Shown here: piece by piece, positions 49,079 through 61,850 of the stretch
Position numbering within the stretch: the stretch's first letter is position 1
Layout of the letters: each line of letters opens with the position of its first letter
Source of the DNA: Monosporascus cannonballus
Taxonomy: Eukaryota; Ascomycota; Sordariomycetes; Xylariales
NCBI GenBank assembly: GCA_004154925.1
Contig: QJNS01000010.1
Span: forward strand, 124,001-188,000
Direction: 5' to 3'
Length of the DNA stretch: 64,000 nucleotides
The notes under the pieces: model-generated
The model's database searches: none
What the model was told of the DNA's origin: nothing
Seen by the model: only the letters and a program-made list of their open reading frames with translations
Program-made: the position numbers and the translations under genes

Positions 49079-49773
49079 GTTACGTTGCTCAGACCGTAAC
49101 AGAAGGTGGTAGTATCTCATGCAGGCCAACCAACTGCATCCTAATTCTTTTTGGAACAGTAAGCTCAAACATCCCGGTACCGTATCACTTAATACAGATT
49201 TGGTTCATAGCCTTTAATTCCCTTTTAAGAGAGCTGCCACTTGAAGCAGTAATCACTGCAGTTTGTGTGGCTTCAAGGATATGCAAGTCGCACGGAATCC
49301 GTATACACGATAGAGTATCATTCACTTCCTCCTGCCTTACCCTGAAACATAGGCGTCAATATCTCGTCAGCTTCTGCTGGCTAGCTGCTGACCTACCATT
49401 GCTGCTGATCGCACCCTCGAAGTTTGAAGATATTTACAAGATAGCCCCTGGTACAAGCCTGCTTATGGTTCCAATGGTCCTAGCCTACCGAACTAGGTAG
49501 TACTACCGTTGCAAACTGTGTTCAAATTGGTATACGGTCCGAGCTAGCCACCTCCCAAAGGCTTTCAGCTGGGTATGCGAGCGGTTTAGAAATCGCCTAA
49601 GCAGAGTAATACAATGAAGGTGGTTTAATGACTAAAACATTCTCGCCGTTGAGTTACATACCTGTATCAAACAACGACGTCCTCGCTGGAATCGGGTTTT
49701 GTAATTGCCCCTTGAAGATATTTGACTCAATGCTATTCGTTCACGGTGTAGCATAAAGCAGTTTCCCGCCACA
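49079..49773 (+). promoter_or_regulatory. upstream region of the rhodopsin-like gene
   Basis: About 690 bp of balanced composition without a convincing gene. An open frame at 49267-49500 has no recognisable family. A 12-bp palindrome GGTAGTACTACC lies at about 49496. It probably contains the promoter and 5' UTR. Confidence 0.35.
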
Positions 49774-50840
49774 ATGCCTTCTATGCTCAACCACCTCACG
49801 AGCGAAATAGGGGCAAGGCAGTCTCCGCCCGGGGAGCCAACGGCCGACAGGCCCGACAAAGTTGGCATGATCTTAGGCCTCTGCGTCTTCAGCATCGTTA
49901 TGGCCACCGGCCCTGTGATAGCGCGCCTCATATTTCGTAGGGCCTCGAATCTGCGTTGGCTTAATGATGACTATACTATCATCATCGCTGCCCTCATCTC
50001 CAATGCCAACGCCGCCTCCTACCTCGCGTGTCTGCGCTATGGCTTTGGCAAACCAATGGAAACATTACATCCTGGTGATATTGTGAACTTCTTTAGGCTT
50101 GCCTTCATCACCTTCCTCATATATGGTGCTTCGGTCAGCTTCATCAAGTTCTCGGTCCTTGCCTTCTACGACCGCATCTTCCCGCGGAACAACTTCAAGA
50201 AGTGGCGAATAGTCCTCGCCGTCTGCTCTGTCATTTGGTGGATTCTCATCACCTTCGTGACCATTTTTCAATGCAACCCGATTCGTAAAGCCTGGGAATT
50301 CGAGCTTCCGGGAGAATGCCATCCCTACCTTTACCTCTTTATTGCAATCCAGGTGCTGAACATAGTGTTGGACTGCGCCATTCTCGTCTTACCCATCTCG
50401 GCGGTTATGAAGCTACAGATGTCCCGCGCGAACAAGATTGGTGTAGCAGGTATCTTTGCCCTGGGTGGACTGTGAGTTTCAAAATGCTTCATCATCTGCT
50501 GAGCAACCGTGATTGACATCTTGAGATCTACAGTTCCATCATATTCGCTATCATCCGACTGGCTATTCTCATCAAGGATCGGGACCAGACCGACATTACG
50601 TGTAAGTTTGGCTGAGCAGCACTGAGTCAGTGCGGTTGCAATCTAATCGAGGTCCCCCCAGATGATATTCGAACTGCCAACTGGTCCCTAATCGAGCCTT
50701 CCTTCGAAATCTTCTGCGCATGTTTGCCCTGCATGACGCCGCTGCTCGCGGCTGGACGCAAAATCGCCCAAATGAGTAGCAACTGGAGTAGCAGCTTTCT
50801 TTCTAACTCCAAGCGGACTACGGATAGCAGCTCTAGCTGA
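49774..50840 (+). CDS. fungal rhodopsin-like seven-helix membrane protein
   Basis: Three exons: 49774-50471, 50534-50601 and 50662-50840. The introns (62 and 60 bp) have donors GTGAGT and GTAAGT and end in CAG. The protein has 314 aa. Seven hydrophobic segments lie at about residues 31-53, 67-87, 105-130, 142-163, 183-207, 221-245 and 260-285. Marks of the family are DDY at 65-67, FIKFSVLAFYDRIFP, the Cys/Trp of FQCNPIRKAW, NIVLDCAILVLPI, and CLPCMTPLL near the end. A Ser/Asn-rich tail follows. There is no retinal-binding evidence; members are uncharacterised plasma-membrane proteins (some related to the PTH11 group), often beside secondary-metabolite genes. The splice-joined frame is clean, so the gene is probably intact. 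Same strand as the monooxygenase 724 bp downstream. Confidence 0.9.
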
Positions 50841-51564
50841 GATACCGCCGAAAGCCCTTACGCAGCACACAGAACGGACGACCGGTACGAGAGGTTCGAT
50901 GAAATTCCCAAGCACCTACCAATCTCCAAACAACCCCAAGCTAAGGTCAGCCCTGGGTACTAGACCAAAGAGAGCGAACTGTTCTTTTACAGAGCCTGTA
51001 TGTTTTATTGATAGTTGAATAGGAGGGCAGCAGCCAACAGTCGACATTAGGACATGAACTGGGCAATTCTTTAGGCGTGTTTGATTGAAATACCGTCTTG
51101 TGTTAACATCTACCATCACTATTACGGATGGCGAAGTTTTTAATATTATAGCCATGGTGTTGTTACTCGATTCAGACATTTACTATTTTTAAAACAAATA
51201 ACACGTTGTGTATGCATGAAAGTTCTTAATCTGGCTAGCGGTATGCCAAACGGTAGGCTTCCGGCTGCCATTCTACAAGGATCAGCACCTGCTGCAGCAA
51301 ACAACCGGGAAGAGGGGCGACCCAGGTTGGGCATACGTACTTACTCACCTGCCACCGCCAACACATATATACCAAAAGAACGGATGCGGGACTTCTCACC
51401 CCTTCCACTAGCAACTTCTTCTTATGGTTGGTGCCATTAGATTTTACCTAAAAGTTGAACACCCCATGCTCCTTACAATTTCATATCTTGATTCTTGGAT
51501 GCTAGCTCCGCCGCTGCTTATGCCGCATTCCTCGTCTACGGTCTAAGATATTCAATCACCAGCC
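50841..51564 (+). promoter_or_regulatory. intergenic region before the monooxygenase
   Basis: 724 bp between two same-strand genes. No protein family can be read in the open frames here (for example 51216-51440). The last 100 bp (CTCCGCCGCTGCTTATGCCG onward) are pyrimidine-rich and lead into the ATG. Confidence 0.4.
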
Positions 51565-52812
51565 ATGGCTGCTGTCCCCGCAGGCACTAATAGCCATTGC
51601 CTCATTGTTGGAGCTGGGCTCGGCGGTCTAGGCTTAGCGCAAGGTCTGAAGAAACGCGGCATAAGCTTTACCATCTTTGAGCGCGACCCTACTCCGGATG
51701 CCCGAAGCCAGGGCTACCGGATTAAGGTTTTCCCCGACACCGTCCCAGACCTGCAGTATCTCATGACGCCAGAGCTGTTTGCGGAGTTCGAAGCCACAGC
51801 GGCCGAGACCATCATGGTCGAAACATCCGTCAACGCCGTTGACGGCCGGCTGCTTGCCCGCCGGGCATTACGTGGTCCTAAGCCATATACTGTCGACCGA
51901 GGATACTTGCGGAAGGTCCTTCTACGAGGGCTCGAGGACAATATCCAGTGGGGGAAGGAAGCAACCCACTACACGATCAATAAGGACGACCCGCAGTCAC
52001 CGGTAACAGTCCACTTTACTGACGGCAGCACCGCCTCCGGTGCTCTACTCGTGGGTGCAGATGGTGCTCGCTCGCCTATCCGTCGGCAACATGTGCCACA
52101 CCACAAAATTATCGATCCAGAGGCCGTCTGCATCTATGGCCGCACGATGCTGACTCCAGAATTGAAACGACGTATCCAGCCGAATCTGCTAAGGGGCTTG
52201 GTCATCGTTCGCGACGTAGCTCCTGTGGTCCAACAGATCATCTTCAATTCAGATCTTCCCGTGAGCATGTTCGTCGAGCGCATGCATTTTCCACGCCGTG
52301 AGAGTTCTCATCCGTACCTGCCGGAAGACTACATGTACTGGTCGATGCTGGTCCCTTCCAAACTTGTTGGCTTCACCGAGGACATGGTCGCTGACGCCTT
52401 CAACTCCAAGACGCCCAGGGATCTCGGGATGATGCTAACGGAGGAATGGGATGACTCTACGCGGTGCTTGATCGACCTACAGGACGAGACGTACGCTGTC
52501 TCACTCCGGGTCACCTCGTCCACGCCCGACTTGTCCGAGTGGGAACCTTCACCGTTTGTAACGCTTGTTGGAGACGCCATCCACGTTATGTCGCCGTCTG
52601 GAGGGGTCGGCGCAGCCACGGCACTCAAAGATGCCGTCGCTCTCACCGAGGCCCTGTCAGGGCCCGACGGTATTTCACTTCCTAGCATCAAGGCATACGA
52701 GGCATCGATGCTGTCTATGGCTAAGGCAGCCATCGAACGAAGCTTCCGCGGTGGAAGGATTATTTACGGTCAACCGCCGCTGGAGAGTTGCAGGATCCTT
52801 TCAGATGCCTGA
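51565..52812 (+). CDS. FAD-dependent monooxygenase (aromatic hydroxylase type)
   Basis: A single-exon protein of 415 aa. The start context GCCATGG is strong. The N-terminal FAD-binding fold has GAGLGG at 16-21 (GxGxxG) and the acidic residue of FERD at 39. The DG motif is VGADGARSPIRR at 163-174 and the GD motif VGDAIHVMSPSGGVGA at 335-350, where the FAD ribityl chain is bound. These three motifs define the flavin monooxygenases of the salicylate or p-hydroxybenzoate hydroxylase type, which use NAD(P)H and O2 to hydroxylate or oxidatively cleave aromatic substrates. Length is normal and no stop or frameshift is present. Substrate unknown; an aromatic polyketide made by the neighbouring synthase is a reasonable guess. 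Confidence 0.92.
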   Translation: MAAVPAGTNSHCLIVGAGLGGLGLAQGLKKRGISFTIFERDPTPDARSQGYRIKVFPDTVPDLQYLMTPELFAEFEATAAETIMVETSVNAVDGRLLARRALRGPKPYTVDRGYLRKVLLRGLEDNIQWGKEATHYTINKDDPQSPVTVHFTDGSTASGALLVGADGARSPIRRQHVPHHKIIDPEAVCIYGRTMLTPELKRRIQPNLLRGLVIVRDVAPVVQQIIFNSDLPVSMFVERMHFPRRESSHPYLPEDYMYWSMLVPSKLVGFTEDMVADAFNSKTPRDLGMMLTEEWDDSTRCLIDLQDETYAVSLRVTSSTPDLSEWEPSPFVTLVGDAIHVMSPSGGVGAATALKDAVALTEALSGPDGISLPSIKAYEASMLSMAKAAIERSFRGGRIIYGQPPLESCRILSDA

Positions 52813-53329
52813 GCACTTTCTGTTCATATTTGAAATATTTTAGCTACTGTCTCAATTTTTGATACCGGCCCTCGATTGAACAAGCTATTTTACATTGAAA
52901 CTAGTCATTGTGCTACTACTATACTAGAACAACCTATTTCACCCTGATTTAATGCTTACATCTGTACCGTGCCGTACTCCATTAATTACGACGAAAATAT
53001 AATTGTATTAAAATCTCTTTAAAGATATTCCGTACATGTTATTTAAACGTAAGAATTAAGGTTTTATATGTGAATTCATCGTTGTAAAACAAAGCTATTT
53101 ATTAATATTGAATTACTTAATAGCAATAATAATTAAACTAACTTATTAAATTTAATTAGATCGTAAAATTATATAAAAATGGGTTTTTAAAAGCTAATAG
53201 TACAAATTAATTGCGTTTAGCATTCTTAAAAATAGCTTGTATTATTAGTTATATTCTAAGTAATGTCAGATAATAGATTAGAAGGCCAGGTGATAGCCGA
53301 ACAGTTGCAGACCATTCCAAGAAGTAGTG
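52813..53329. other. transition from gene island to AT-rich DNA
   Basis: Balanced composition lasts to about 52,985, probably holding the 3' UTR of the monooxygenase. It then becomes AT-rich. A GC-richer stretch at 53281-53329 leads into the R1 copy. Confidence 0.45.
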
Positions 53330-53490
53330 TTAGATATAAGAGACATCAGTGGCGTTGTTATATTTCGCTAATTGCGTGCGCTTTTACAACGCGTACAGCT
53401 TTTGTGTAGCCTAGCAACGAAGTATATATGTTCCGATTAAAAGGTAACTTTTTCGTATTGGGTATGCTATAGCACATCTGGCTAATTAAT
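53330..53490 (+). repeat. dispersed repeat R1 copy c (partly RIP-altered)
   Basis: It reads TTAGATATAAGAGACATCAG, then GCTAATTGCGTGCGC, CCTAGCAACGAAGTATATAT, and GGGTATGCTATAGCACATC. All blocks are in the same order as in copy d at 60435 and, interrupted by a mariner, copy a. Changes against copy b are mostly C-to-T and G-to-A. Confidence 0.75.
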
Positions 53491-55663
53491 ATATCTCTTA
53501 AATGCCTTAAAGCATTCAAAATATTAATTATTACTTCTTATTATTTTCTAAAGTTATAATTATCCATTTTATCTTTTTTCGATAATTAATTTTTCTTAAT
53601 TAATTTTTCTTAATTAATTTTTTTTATAAATCATCCTTAAAATATTTTTCGTAAAGTCAAAAACTTTTGTAATATTTATTAATTTTAATTACTTTTAAAA
53701 ATATTTAAAGGTTTTCAGTATTAAGATTTGCATTAATTTATTTGCGAATATAGTATCCGTAAATATATAATATATTTTAATTAAATTCTTTTCAGTTACT
53801 TTTCGTAATTAATAATTATATATATCGATATATCGTAATATTTTTATACAAAACAATATATGCTTTAATTAACCTTTTAATTTACAAATTATCTTGTTAT
53901 TTATCTGCTGGTTCCGTTTTTAAATAAACTTTTAATTTTATAATTAATCGAAAAATAAAAAATTATTTTAACGGTTTACGTAAAAATAATAATTCTGTTT
54001 CGGTTATAAAAATAATTGTTTTATTTTAGTTATTTATTTTTCATTTAATACACTTTTTAAATAACTTTATAATATATATTTAAAAGCGTTTTCGACTGAT
54101 AATATTATTTCAAAATATATTTTGTTATATGCTTATTAAATTTTCCATATCGGATTACCAAACTTATATTTTAATATTCATTAAATATAGTATAATTTGA
54201 TTCGTTAGTTTATAATACGTAACATTAAATTTTAGATTCAATAGCATTAATTCAAATTCGATAAAAAAATATATTGTGTCGGATATTAATTATTATATAT
54301 AAAATCAACTTTATTTTTCAAGATTTACTAATTATATATATATAAGTTGAATTAAAGTTAAATAATAGATTAATAATAATTAGCAGAATATTTAAATAAT
54401 ATTGAAATAATTTTAAGAATAAAGTTAGTTAATTTATATATATAGTTAAATTAAAATAATTAAAGTTTCCGTTTAACACAATTATTATTTATACCGATAT
54501 CGAAAATATTATAAACAATCTCTATTTTTATAAAAATATATTATATTTTAATTGGTTTTATTATTTAATTAACAAAGTATTAACGTTTTTTATTATACGT
54601 AATAAGACTATTATCAACATAAAAAAATAATAACGCTTATAAAAACGAAATTAAATTCTAAACTTTTTAATATATTCATAAAATACTTTTGCTATAATAA
54701 CGGTAATTTGTTTAAGTTATATAAAGTTTTCTTAAATAATAAACCTTATTTCGAAATAAACATCCTAAAAGCATTTATATATATATATTGTAATGGACAT
54801 TTACTTAAACGAAAGCGTTAATAACGTTATATTAAATTTTAAATCAAATCGAGATATAATAATAATAAATGTTTAAAAAGACTTGAAAATACATATAAAT
54901 ATATATATAATATTATACGCAGTTTTAAGTTATTAATTTTACGAATATTAAATCGTATCTTATACTTTTGTAATTAATTCTTTTTTTGGAAGTTTATAAA
55001 TATATATTTATATATATTTTAGAGATTTGTTAATAGAATATTTATTAATAATCTTGTACAATTACAGTTTTTATAATTTTAATAATAAACCTTTTCGATT
55101 TTTAAAAATGCGTATTTTAACAAATATATATTTAGCTTTTTATAACTTCGTAACAGTAAAATTAAGTTATATTTTTATATCTAGATTTGCGATATAAGTA
55201 TTTTTTATATATTAATATATTACAACGTTTCAGATTAAAATAACGCGTATTTGGAGTTCTTAATTGTATTAATAATATAAGTTTTACGTTTTACGTTAAA
55301 CGTAATTTTCTACATTTTATAATTATATCGAAGATTATATTTTCGATATAAAAGATATAGAAAACCTTTCATAAGCGCAAAATACTTTCGTTTTTTATTA
55401 TTTTTTAGGTTAAACAATGCAACAAAAAGTGAAGATTATCCTTACTTATTTCGTTAATATAATAATGATAATGATTAACAAAATAAATAATTTAAAAATT
55501 TGAAAACATTTTAAATATAACGGTTATACAAAAATAAACAGTTTTCTGTCAATAAACGTATTTTTACTTATTTTATATACTTTTTATAATAATATTATTA
55601 TATCTCAAAATTTCCAGTTTAATCGATAAATAAATTATTCTAATTAAACTTTTATCTTATATA
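53491..55663. other. AT-rich relic tract, no gene recognised
   Basis: Strongly AT-rich with no readable transposon motif. Short TTAATTAATTTTTCTTAATTAA direct repeats occur near 53586-53616. Confidence 0.45.
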
Positions 55664-57560
55664 TAACGTACCAGACAAGCTCGCTGGACAGATAAGCTCG
55701 CGAGACACTTTTTTTTAATATTTTAACTATCTAACTTTAATTATTTATTTCTTAATAACTACAATATGGAACGACTTACGAAAGTATTTAAAATAAACCT
55801 AGCCGTTTAAGCTAAAAAGAATAATCCGAAACTTAGTTATAAAAAGCTTAGTTCTATTTATAACGTTTTACATTTTACTATAAAAACGCGATTTAACGGC
55901 AGATGCGCCCGAGCCGATATTATCCCCTATTTGCGAAAATTGACGCCGACCGAAAAAAAATCCATTATCGAAAAAATTCTTAACCTAAATGCGCAAACGT
56001 TTCCTGTCCGACTTTAATACGTTAAAGATATAGCAAATTTACTACTTACTTAACGCGTTACGATACGCGTTGGGGTTAAATGGGCGTCGAATTTTGTACG
56101 ACGATAAAAAAAGCTCCAAACGTATTTAAATCGGAAAATCGATTATTAACGGGTGCTATGCAAAAATCTAGAAACATTTCATAAGTGGTTCGAACTTATT
56201 CGAGTTATAATCGTAAAATACGGCATCGTAAAAAATGATATTTATAACTTCGACAAAACGGGCTTTGTAATGGGATTTTTTATAATATCGGGTATGGTAA
56301 TTACAAGCGCTGAAAAACGTAAAAAACCTAAATGAATGCAATAAAGTAATCGGAAATAGGTTATAGTTTTATAACCTATTAATTCGCAAAATTGGGCTTT
56401 GCCGCTATTTATTATATTAACGGAGAAAACCTATCTTAGTTTCTAATATTGTAACAACCCATTGCTAGCCGATTAGAAAATTAATATTAGTCCTAATAGT
56501 TAAATAACAAACGAATTAAATTTAAAATAGATTTAACATTTTGACAAATATACACGGACGCGTACGAAAGGATTGAAACGTTTATTTATTCTCGACGGTC
56601 ACGAAAGTTATCATTCGATCGAATTCGAAAAATATTACGCGAATAACGACATTATTACCCTTTACATACTTACGCATATTTCCCATTAATTTCAACCTTT
56701 TGACGTATCCTGCTTTTCTGTTTTAAAGCGCGCTTATTCGCTTTATATCAAAAGTTTAATACAACGTTATTATATCTATATCGCGAAAGAAGATTTCTTC
56801 GCCGGTTTTTACGACGCGTTCAAAGTTACCATAACGTCCGATAATATCAAATCCGGATTTACAAAAGCTGGACTTGTTCCATTCGATCCTAATAAGGTTT
56901 TTCCCGAATTAAACGTTCTTCCGGTTATACCTATACCGACGGTTTTACCGCTTACCTCCGCAAATTTTATTTCTCCGCCTGCGAAAACCCCTAGAAATAT
57001 CCATAAAGTAACGAAGCAAGGGCGTTACTTACAAAAAAAGATTAAAAATTATTAAGGTAGTTCGCCAACAAAAATAATAAAATCAATTAATCTTTTAACG
57101 AAAAGTAACTTGTTACTTTTGTACGAAATTACTTTATTTCAAGAAAAAACGATTTAATTACGCAAAACGAATTATATCTTAATCAAACGTTAAAGAACTA
57201 AAAACAAACATTTTTTTTAAAAAAAGAAATACTTATTATATAAAAAGGATAAGTTCTTTTGGTCCAAAAGGAAAAAGGTGGTGAAAAAATACAGCTAATA
57301 ACAGCTGAAAATAATCGTTATACGAGAATTAAAACGAAAGAACAGAAATGTGGCGTTTGCGATAAGCTCGGACATAATGCGCGTACTTATAAAGAAGCTA
57401 TGAATACGTTTAGCGATAAAAAAATCCGATTAGTTTGAATCGATTTATTGCGTTATAATTGATTAATTTGAATTTGGTGTTATAAGATGTCAAAAAGTGT
57501 CTCGAGAGCTTATTTACTCCGCGAGCTTATTTATCCCGTGAGCTTGTCTAATACGTTATA
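55664..57560 (+). mobile_element. pogo/Fot-type DNA transposon relic
   Basis: The element is about 1.9 kb, the usual size for fungal Fot elements. It is bounded by inverted ends: left TATAACGTACCAGACAAGC at about 55662, right its complement with two differences ending at about 57560, each next to TA. Inside each end, the unit TAAGCTCGCGAG is repeated (one copy left, three variants right), then GAGACACTTTTT. The interior encodes one plus-strand transposase remnant. RIP damage is moderate. Confidence 0.88.
55766..57055 (+). pseudogene. Fot/pogo transposase (DDE, CENP-B-like) remnant
   Basis: The frame starts MERLTKVFKINLAV at 55766, followed by a helix-turn-helix like region (NNPKLSYKKLSSIYNV). 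The DDE domain shows YNFDKTGFVMG (first Asp at 56251), LDGHESYHS (second Asp at 56594) and FQPFDVS (third Asp at 56703). The last two are 35 residues apart, the DD35D spacing of pogo/Fot enzymes. The C-terminal part (GLVPFDPNKVF) is well kept. Stops are at former Gln or Trp codons, as in W/Q to stop by RIP. It is inactive. Confidence 0.88.
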
Positions 57561-60434
57561 TTTAAATAATTTATAACCTAATTAAATATAAATAATTATC
57601 GAAAATACGTTATAGTTTGTTTTAATTAGTATAAAAATCGTTTTTCAAAATTTTAATATCTTTAAAAAATGGATTTTTTGTTAAATTATATGTTTCGAAT
57701 AAAAATAACTTTATTCGTTAAAATGTATTAAACTTTATAAATGTTCGTTAATCGATAACGAATAAAATCATTAATTTCAGTTTTTAAATTTATATTTTAA
57801 AACTTTTCTTTTTTTTATATAACGATTTTCGTTATAACATAAATGATATAACTGTAAGTTTGTAAATAAGCTTTTTAGAATTTATAATTAAATATTGTTA
57901 TACTATTTTACAACGTTAAATAAATATAATAAATTGTATATAAATTTTATTAAAATTAAACGTGTTTGGGAATTCAGTTATATGAATATATTATTATTTT
58001 AAATTTATATATAATTAATAAAAAAAGTAATTTATTATTTTTTCCTATTACGATTATTTCTTTATTAATTATACCTTTTAGATATTTTACATGCTTATTT
58101 TATATTAAAATATAAAGTATTAAAAAATTAACTTACTATTAAATACAAATAATTATAAAATATTTCAAAATAAATAATTTTTCAAGATTTCGCTATCGTG
58201 TTCGATTATATATAAGAAATCTTATTTTAGTTTTTAAAACACTTAAAAAAATATCGGATTATATTAATTAAGGTATTTTGTTTTCGGTTTTTAAGATAAA
58301 TATCTCAAATATAATTTCAGTACCTATTGGTAACGAGTATTACGTATTTATATTTTTTTCCGAGTTGTTTTCGAAATTCGTAAAATTATTCATTAGTTTT
58401 TGGCGTAATTAAAAAGTTTCTTTTTTCGGTATACGGCGTATTTGCCTTTTAGCTTTTATTTTATCACAAATTTAATATTCGACCATTATAAAATCTTTTA
58501 ATTGTATCTTTTTTATATAAAGAATTTAATAATTATTTTAAAATCTAAACAATTTAAACGTAAATATTATATAATTGTACCGTTAATACGTAATAATTTT
58601 ATAATGCTGAAATAAACGTTTCGTCTATGAATCGTAAATACTACGTTAAAAACTATTACGACTATATTTTCGAAATTAATTTAATTCAATTTATTTGTTA
58701 ACTTAAGAATAATTTAATTATATTTGTTTGAAATATAAATATTAATCTGGTTTATTATTTTATTACGAGTTTTGTAAAATTATTGAAATAATACTAAATT
58801 ATACGCAAAATTTCTATAATATATTAGATCGTATAAATATAATGTTTTCATATTCTTAAGGTTTCACAATAATATATTTATTTTTGCGTAATTATTAATC
58901 AAGACGAAATTATTATTTACGTATACTTTATCGTCTTATTTAATAGCTTTACAAATAAAGAATTTATTAATTACGCTAAATATATATATCGTAGATCCTA
59001 AATCTAAAAGTCTTTTTTAAAAGATAAAACAAAACGTTTATTATGTCGCATATATAGTTAAGTAAAAGCTACGTTAATATTCGCCTTGTTTTTTTCAAAA
59101 ATATTTTGTTTTTCAAACTATTAACGTTTTTATGTTTTTCGATAACTGGTTAATCTTTTTTTAAAAAAAAATTAATTAAAAAGTATTGTATTTTCTTTAT
59201 AAATAATTACAATTTTATTAAAACAAAGATTTTTAAAATTTTAATTAACAAATACATATTAATCTTAAAGTAATTCGTAATAAAGATATATATAAGCCTT
59301 ATAACGAATATTTTAAATATTCGATTCGTTACATATTCGCTTATTACCGTTCCGGTCCAAATATAAATTTTTGCGGTTATTTTGCTTTAAGTTTTATTTT
59401 AGTTTTTATATCGTAATCATTGGTTTGTAAATTAGAATTCTTTTAATTAAATTCGTTTTAATTAATAAACTTTGTTAAAACTTCATAAAAAATCAGATAT
59501 ATTATTTTAAAACCTTTTAACAATTATTAATAAATTATATTTTAGTAATCCAAAAAGCTAGTATGTATTATTTAATAATTAATTAAGCTGTTATTTAGTT
59601 TGGAGTTTTTTTATTTAGAAAATAATTATTTAACTTCTTATAATTAAGACTAATATAATATATAAATCGTTAATTTATATGATCGTCAATTTCGTTTTGA
59701 GAATATCGTATCGTTATTTTAAGGCTATGATCTTTTATTATTTTATAGTTTATTGATTTAGGCTTTTCGCCGGCTTCGAAATTTATTTTAATTATTTACA
59801 GTATTTTGGTTATATATTAATTAGAAACTTATTGTCAGATATCTTGTTGATTTAATTAGCTTAATATATTATTTTTTAAGTTTTGCCAAAACAGGAATTC
59901 TTTGTTTTTAATCGTTAAAAATATTAATTTCAAAATTTATTTCGTAAAATCGTTATTATTTGTATAAAATGTTTCGTATTTACGATTTTTATAAAATATA
60001 TATTCTAAAATCCTAATGTTAGGTTTATTCATCGTTTACTATTATTTCGAAAATGTTAATTGGTTAATATATTAAATCGAGTTTTTTGAAATTATAAACT
60101 ATTTTCGATAAATAAAATATTATTATGAGTTTTAAAATCAAATCGTTTTTTTTTTCGGATACAAGATTATATGAGATTTTATTAATTTAATAAGTTATAA
60201 AAATAATTAATTAAACCCGATATAATCTTGTATATTAAGCGCGTATATTTTAAATTAAAATTCGCTTTTAAAAGGTTTTAATTCTTAGGCTTTTATAACT
60301 AACGGGAAATACTAATAATATAATTACTGTTAAGAATTTCTCAAAAATATATACGGTTATTATTAATATATAACTTATATCGTTTTAATAACAGCTAATT
60401 AGTTAATATTTAAACGATTAAGATTTTTAATAAT
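57561..60434. other. AT-rich relic tract, no gene recognised
   Basis: No LTR ends, conserved pol motif or usable ORF found on either strand. Confidence 0.45.
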
Positions 60435-60597
60435 TAGATATAAAAGATATCAATTACGTTATTATATTCAGTTAATTACGTACGCTTTTGCAACGCGTAC
60501 AGCTTTTGTGTATCCTAGCAACGGAGTATATATATTCTAATCAAAAGGTGACTTTTCCGTATTTAGTGTGCTATAGCACACCTAGCTAGCTAACAAG
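60435..60597 (+). repeat. dispersed repeat R1 copy d (RIP-altered)
   Basis: It reads TTAGATATAAAAGATATCAA, then GTTAATTACGTACGC, CCTAGCAACGGAGTATATAT, and GTGTGCTATAGCACACC, CTAGCTAGCTAACAAG. It is in the same direction as copy c, 7.1 kb upstream. GC-richer sequence continues to about 60,720. Confidence 0.75.
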
Positions 60598-61850
60598 TAG
60601 ATGTATTAGCAGACCTCTATCTGAGTTATATGTATTATGCCCAGATACGGTTTTGTAGTGTTCTTCTGTATATGGGTCGACAACTGGTCGTCGAGATTTT
60701 GTAGTATGCACTCATTCCCTTATAGTAAATAATGTTTAAGTATATTTATTTACAATATTTTAATATGTTATATAACGTGTTATATAAACTTATAAACTGA
60801 ATATACTTACGCATCCCCCTTTAGCATTACAAAACAATAAATATATATAATTAAATTAAAATATATTTAGTTTATTCAAATTCGAGGTATAGCTTTTCGC
60901 TATATATATTTACAACTTTTTAACAAATATATATATTTTATTAAAGTTTATTATAAACATTATATACTTATTTCTTTTTCTTATCTGCTCGTAATTATTG
61001 TTTTTAATAAGTATTAAGATTTTTTGATTATTTTTATTGATTAAAGAAACCTGTGTATTTCGTAAAATAAGAACTTCTTTTATTAAAATATTTATTTTAA
61101 TAACATTAAATCTGTAAAATTTATTATTATTCTGACAAATTTTGTAATACCGTAATATATTACCTAATATCGCTTATAATAAGCTCTATAATTTTGCTTT
61201 ATACCTTTGCAATATATCTTATAATAAACCTTTATAACCTTTTAATATCATGCATTTTGTAAATACTTTCTATGTATATAAAGTCGGACAAAACACGTGT
61301 ACGTATAAAGGTGAGAAATTCGATTAGTAATTATTTTTTATTAGTCGGCTTTAATATTTTCGAAATAAAACTAATATTAATTTCGATACGTCAAAAAATA
61401 TTTAATTACGCGCGGATTAAAAGTATTAAAAAGTAAAATAACGTCTATAACAAGTCTTAATATAATGTATATATTTAATAAAAATTTAAATATATTGAAG
61501 AAAAGAAATATTTGTATTTTGAATAAATTAAATATATTATAATTAAGTTATTTATATCTATTAATACAAAATACCAAAAAATATCTGACGAATTTGTTCG
61601 AATGGTGAACTTATTTGGTACGTTATATATTATTAAATATAAACATAATATAATTATATATAACTTATATAAAACTCAGGTATTTTCTCTTAATTATATA
61701 ACTTAAATTACAATAATATCGTGTAAGTTATATAAATAGCAGAAATAATTAAAGATTTTAGCGTTGATTGACAGTATCTAATAAAACTAATATTAATTTG
61801 CTCATAGTTTTCGAGCAATTCGATGTAATTATTGCTAGGTCCATTTATGT
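60598..61850. other. AT-rich spacer before the polyketide synthase
   Basis: No gene recognised. The minus-strand open frame 61708-61947 spans the composition boundary and looks accidental. Confidence 0.5.

Noticed and set aside
49267..49500. 77-codon ORF upstream of the rhodopsin-like gene
   Set aside because: No family resemblance and no sensible splice extension that I could find.
51216..51440. 74-codon ORF between the rhodopsin-like gene and the monooxygenase
   Set aside because: No recognisable motif, low-complexity Ala/Pro content, and it lies where a promoter is expected.
51714..52733. Several ORFs of 73-134 aa on both strands inside the monooxygenase
   Set aside because: Shadow frames of a GC-rich coding region with clear codon structure in the main frame.
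53330..60597. R1 copies c and d as LTRs of one 7-kb element
   Set aside because: They are direct repeats, but R1 also occurs elsewhere in both orientations with internal hairpins, no TG...CA ends or target duplication are visible, and no gag-pol is readable between them.
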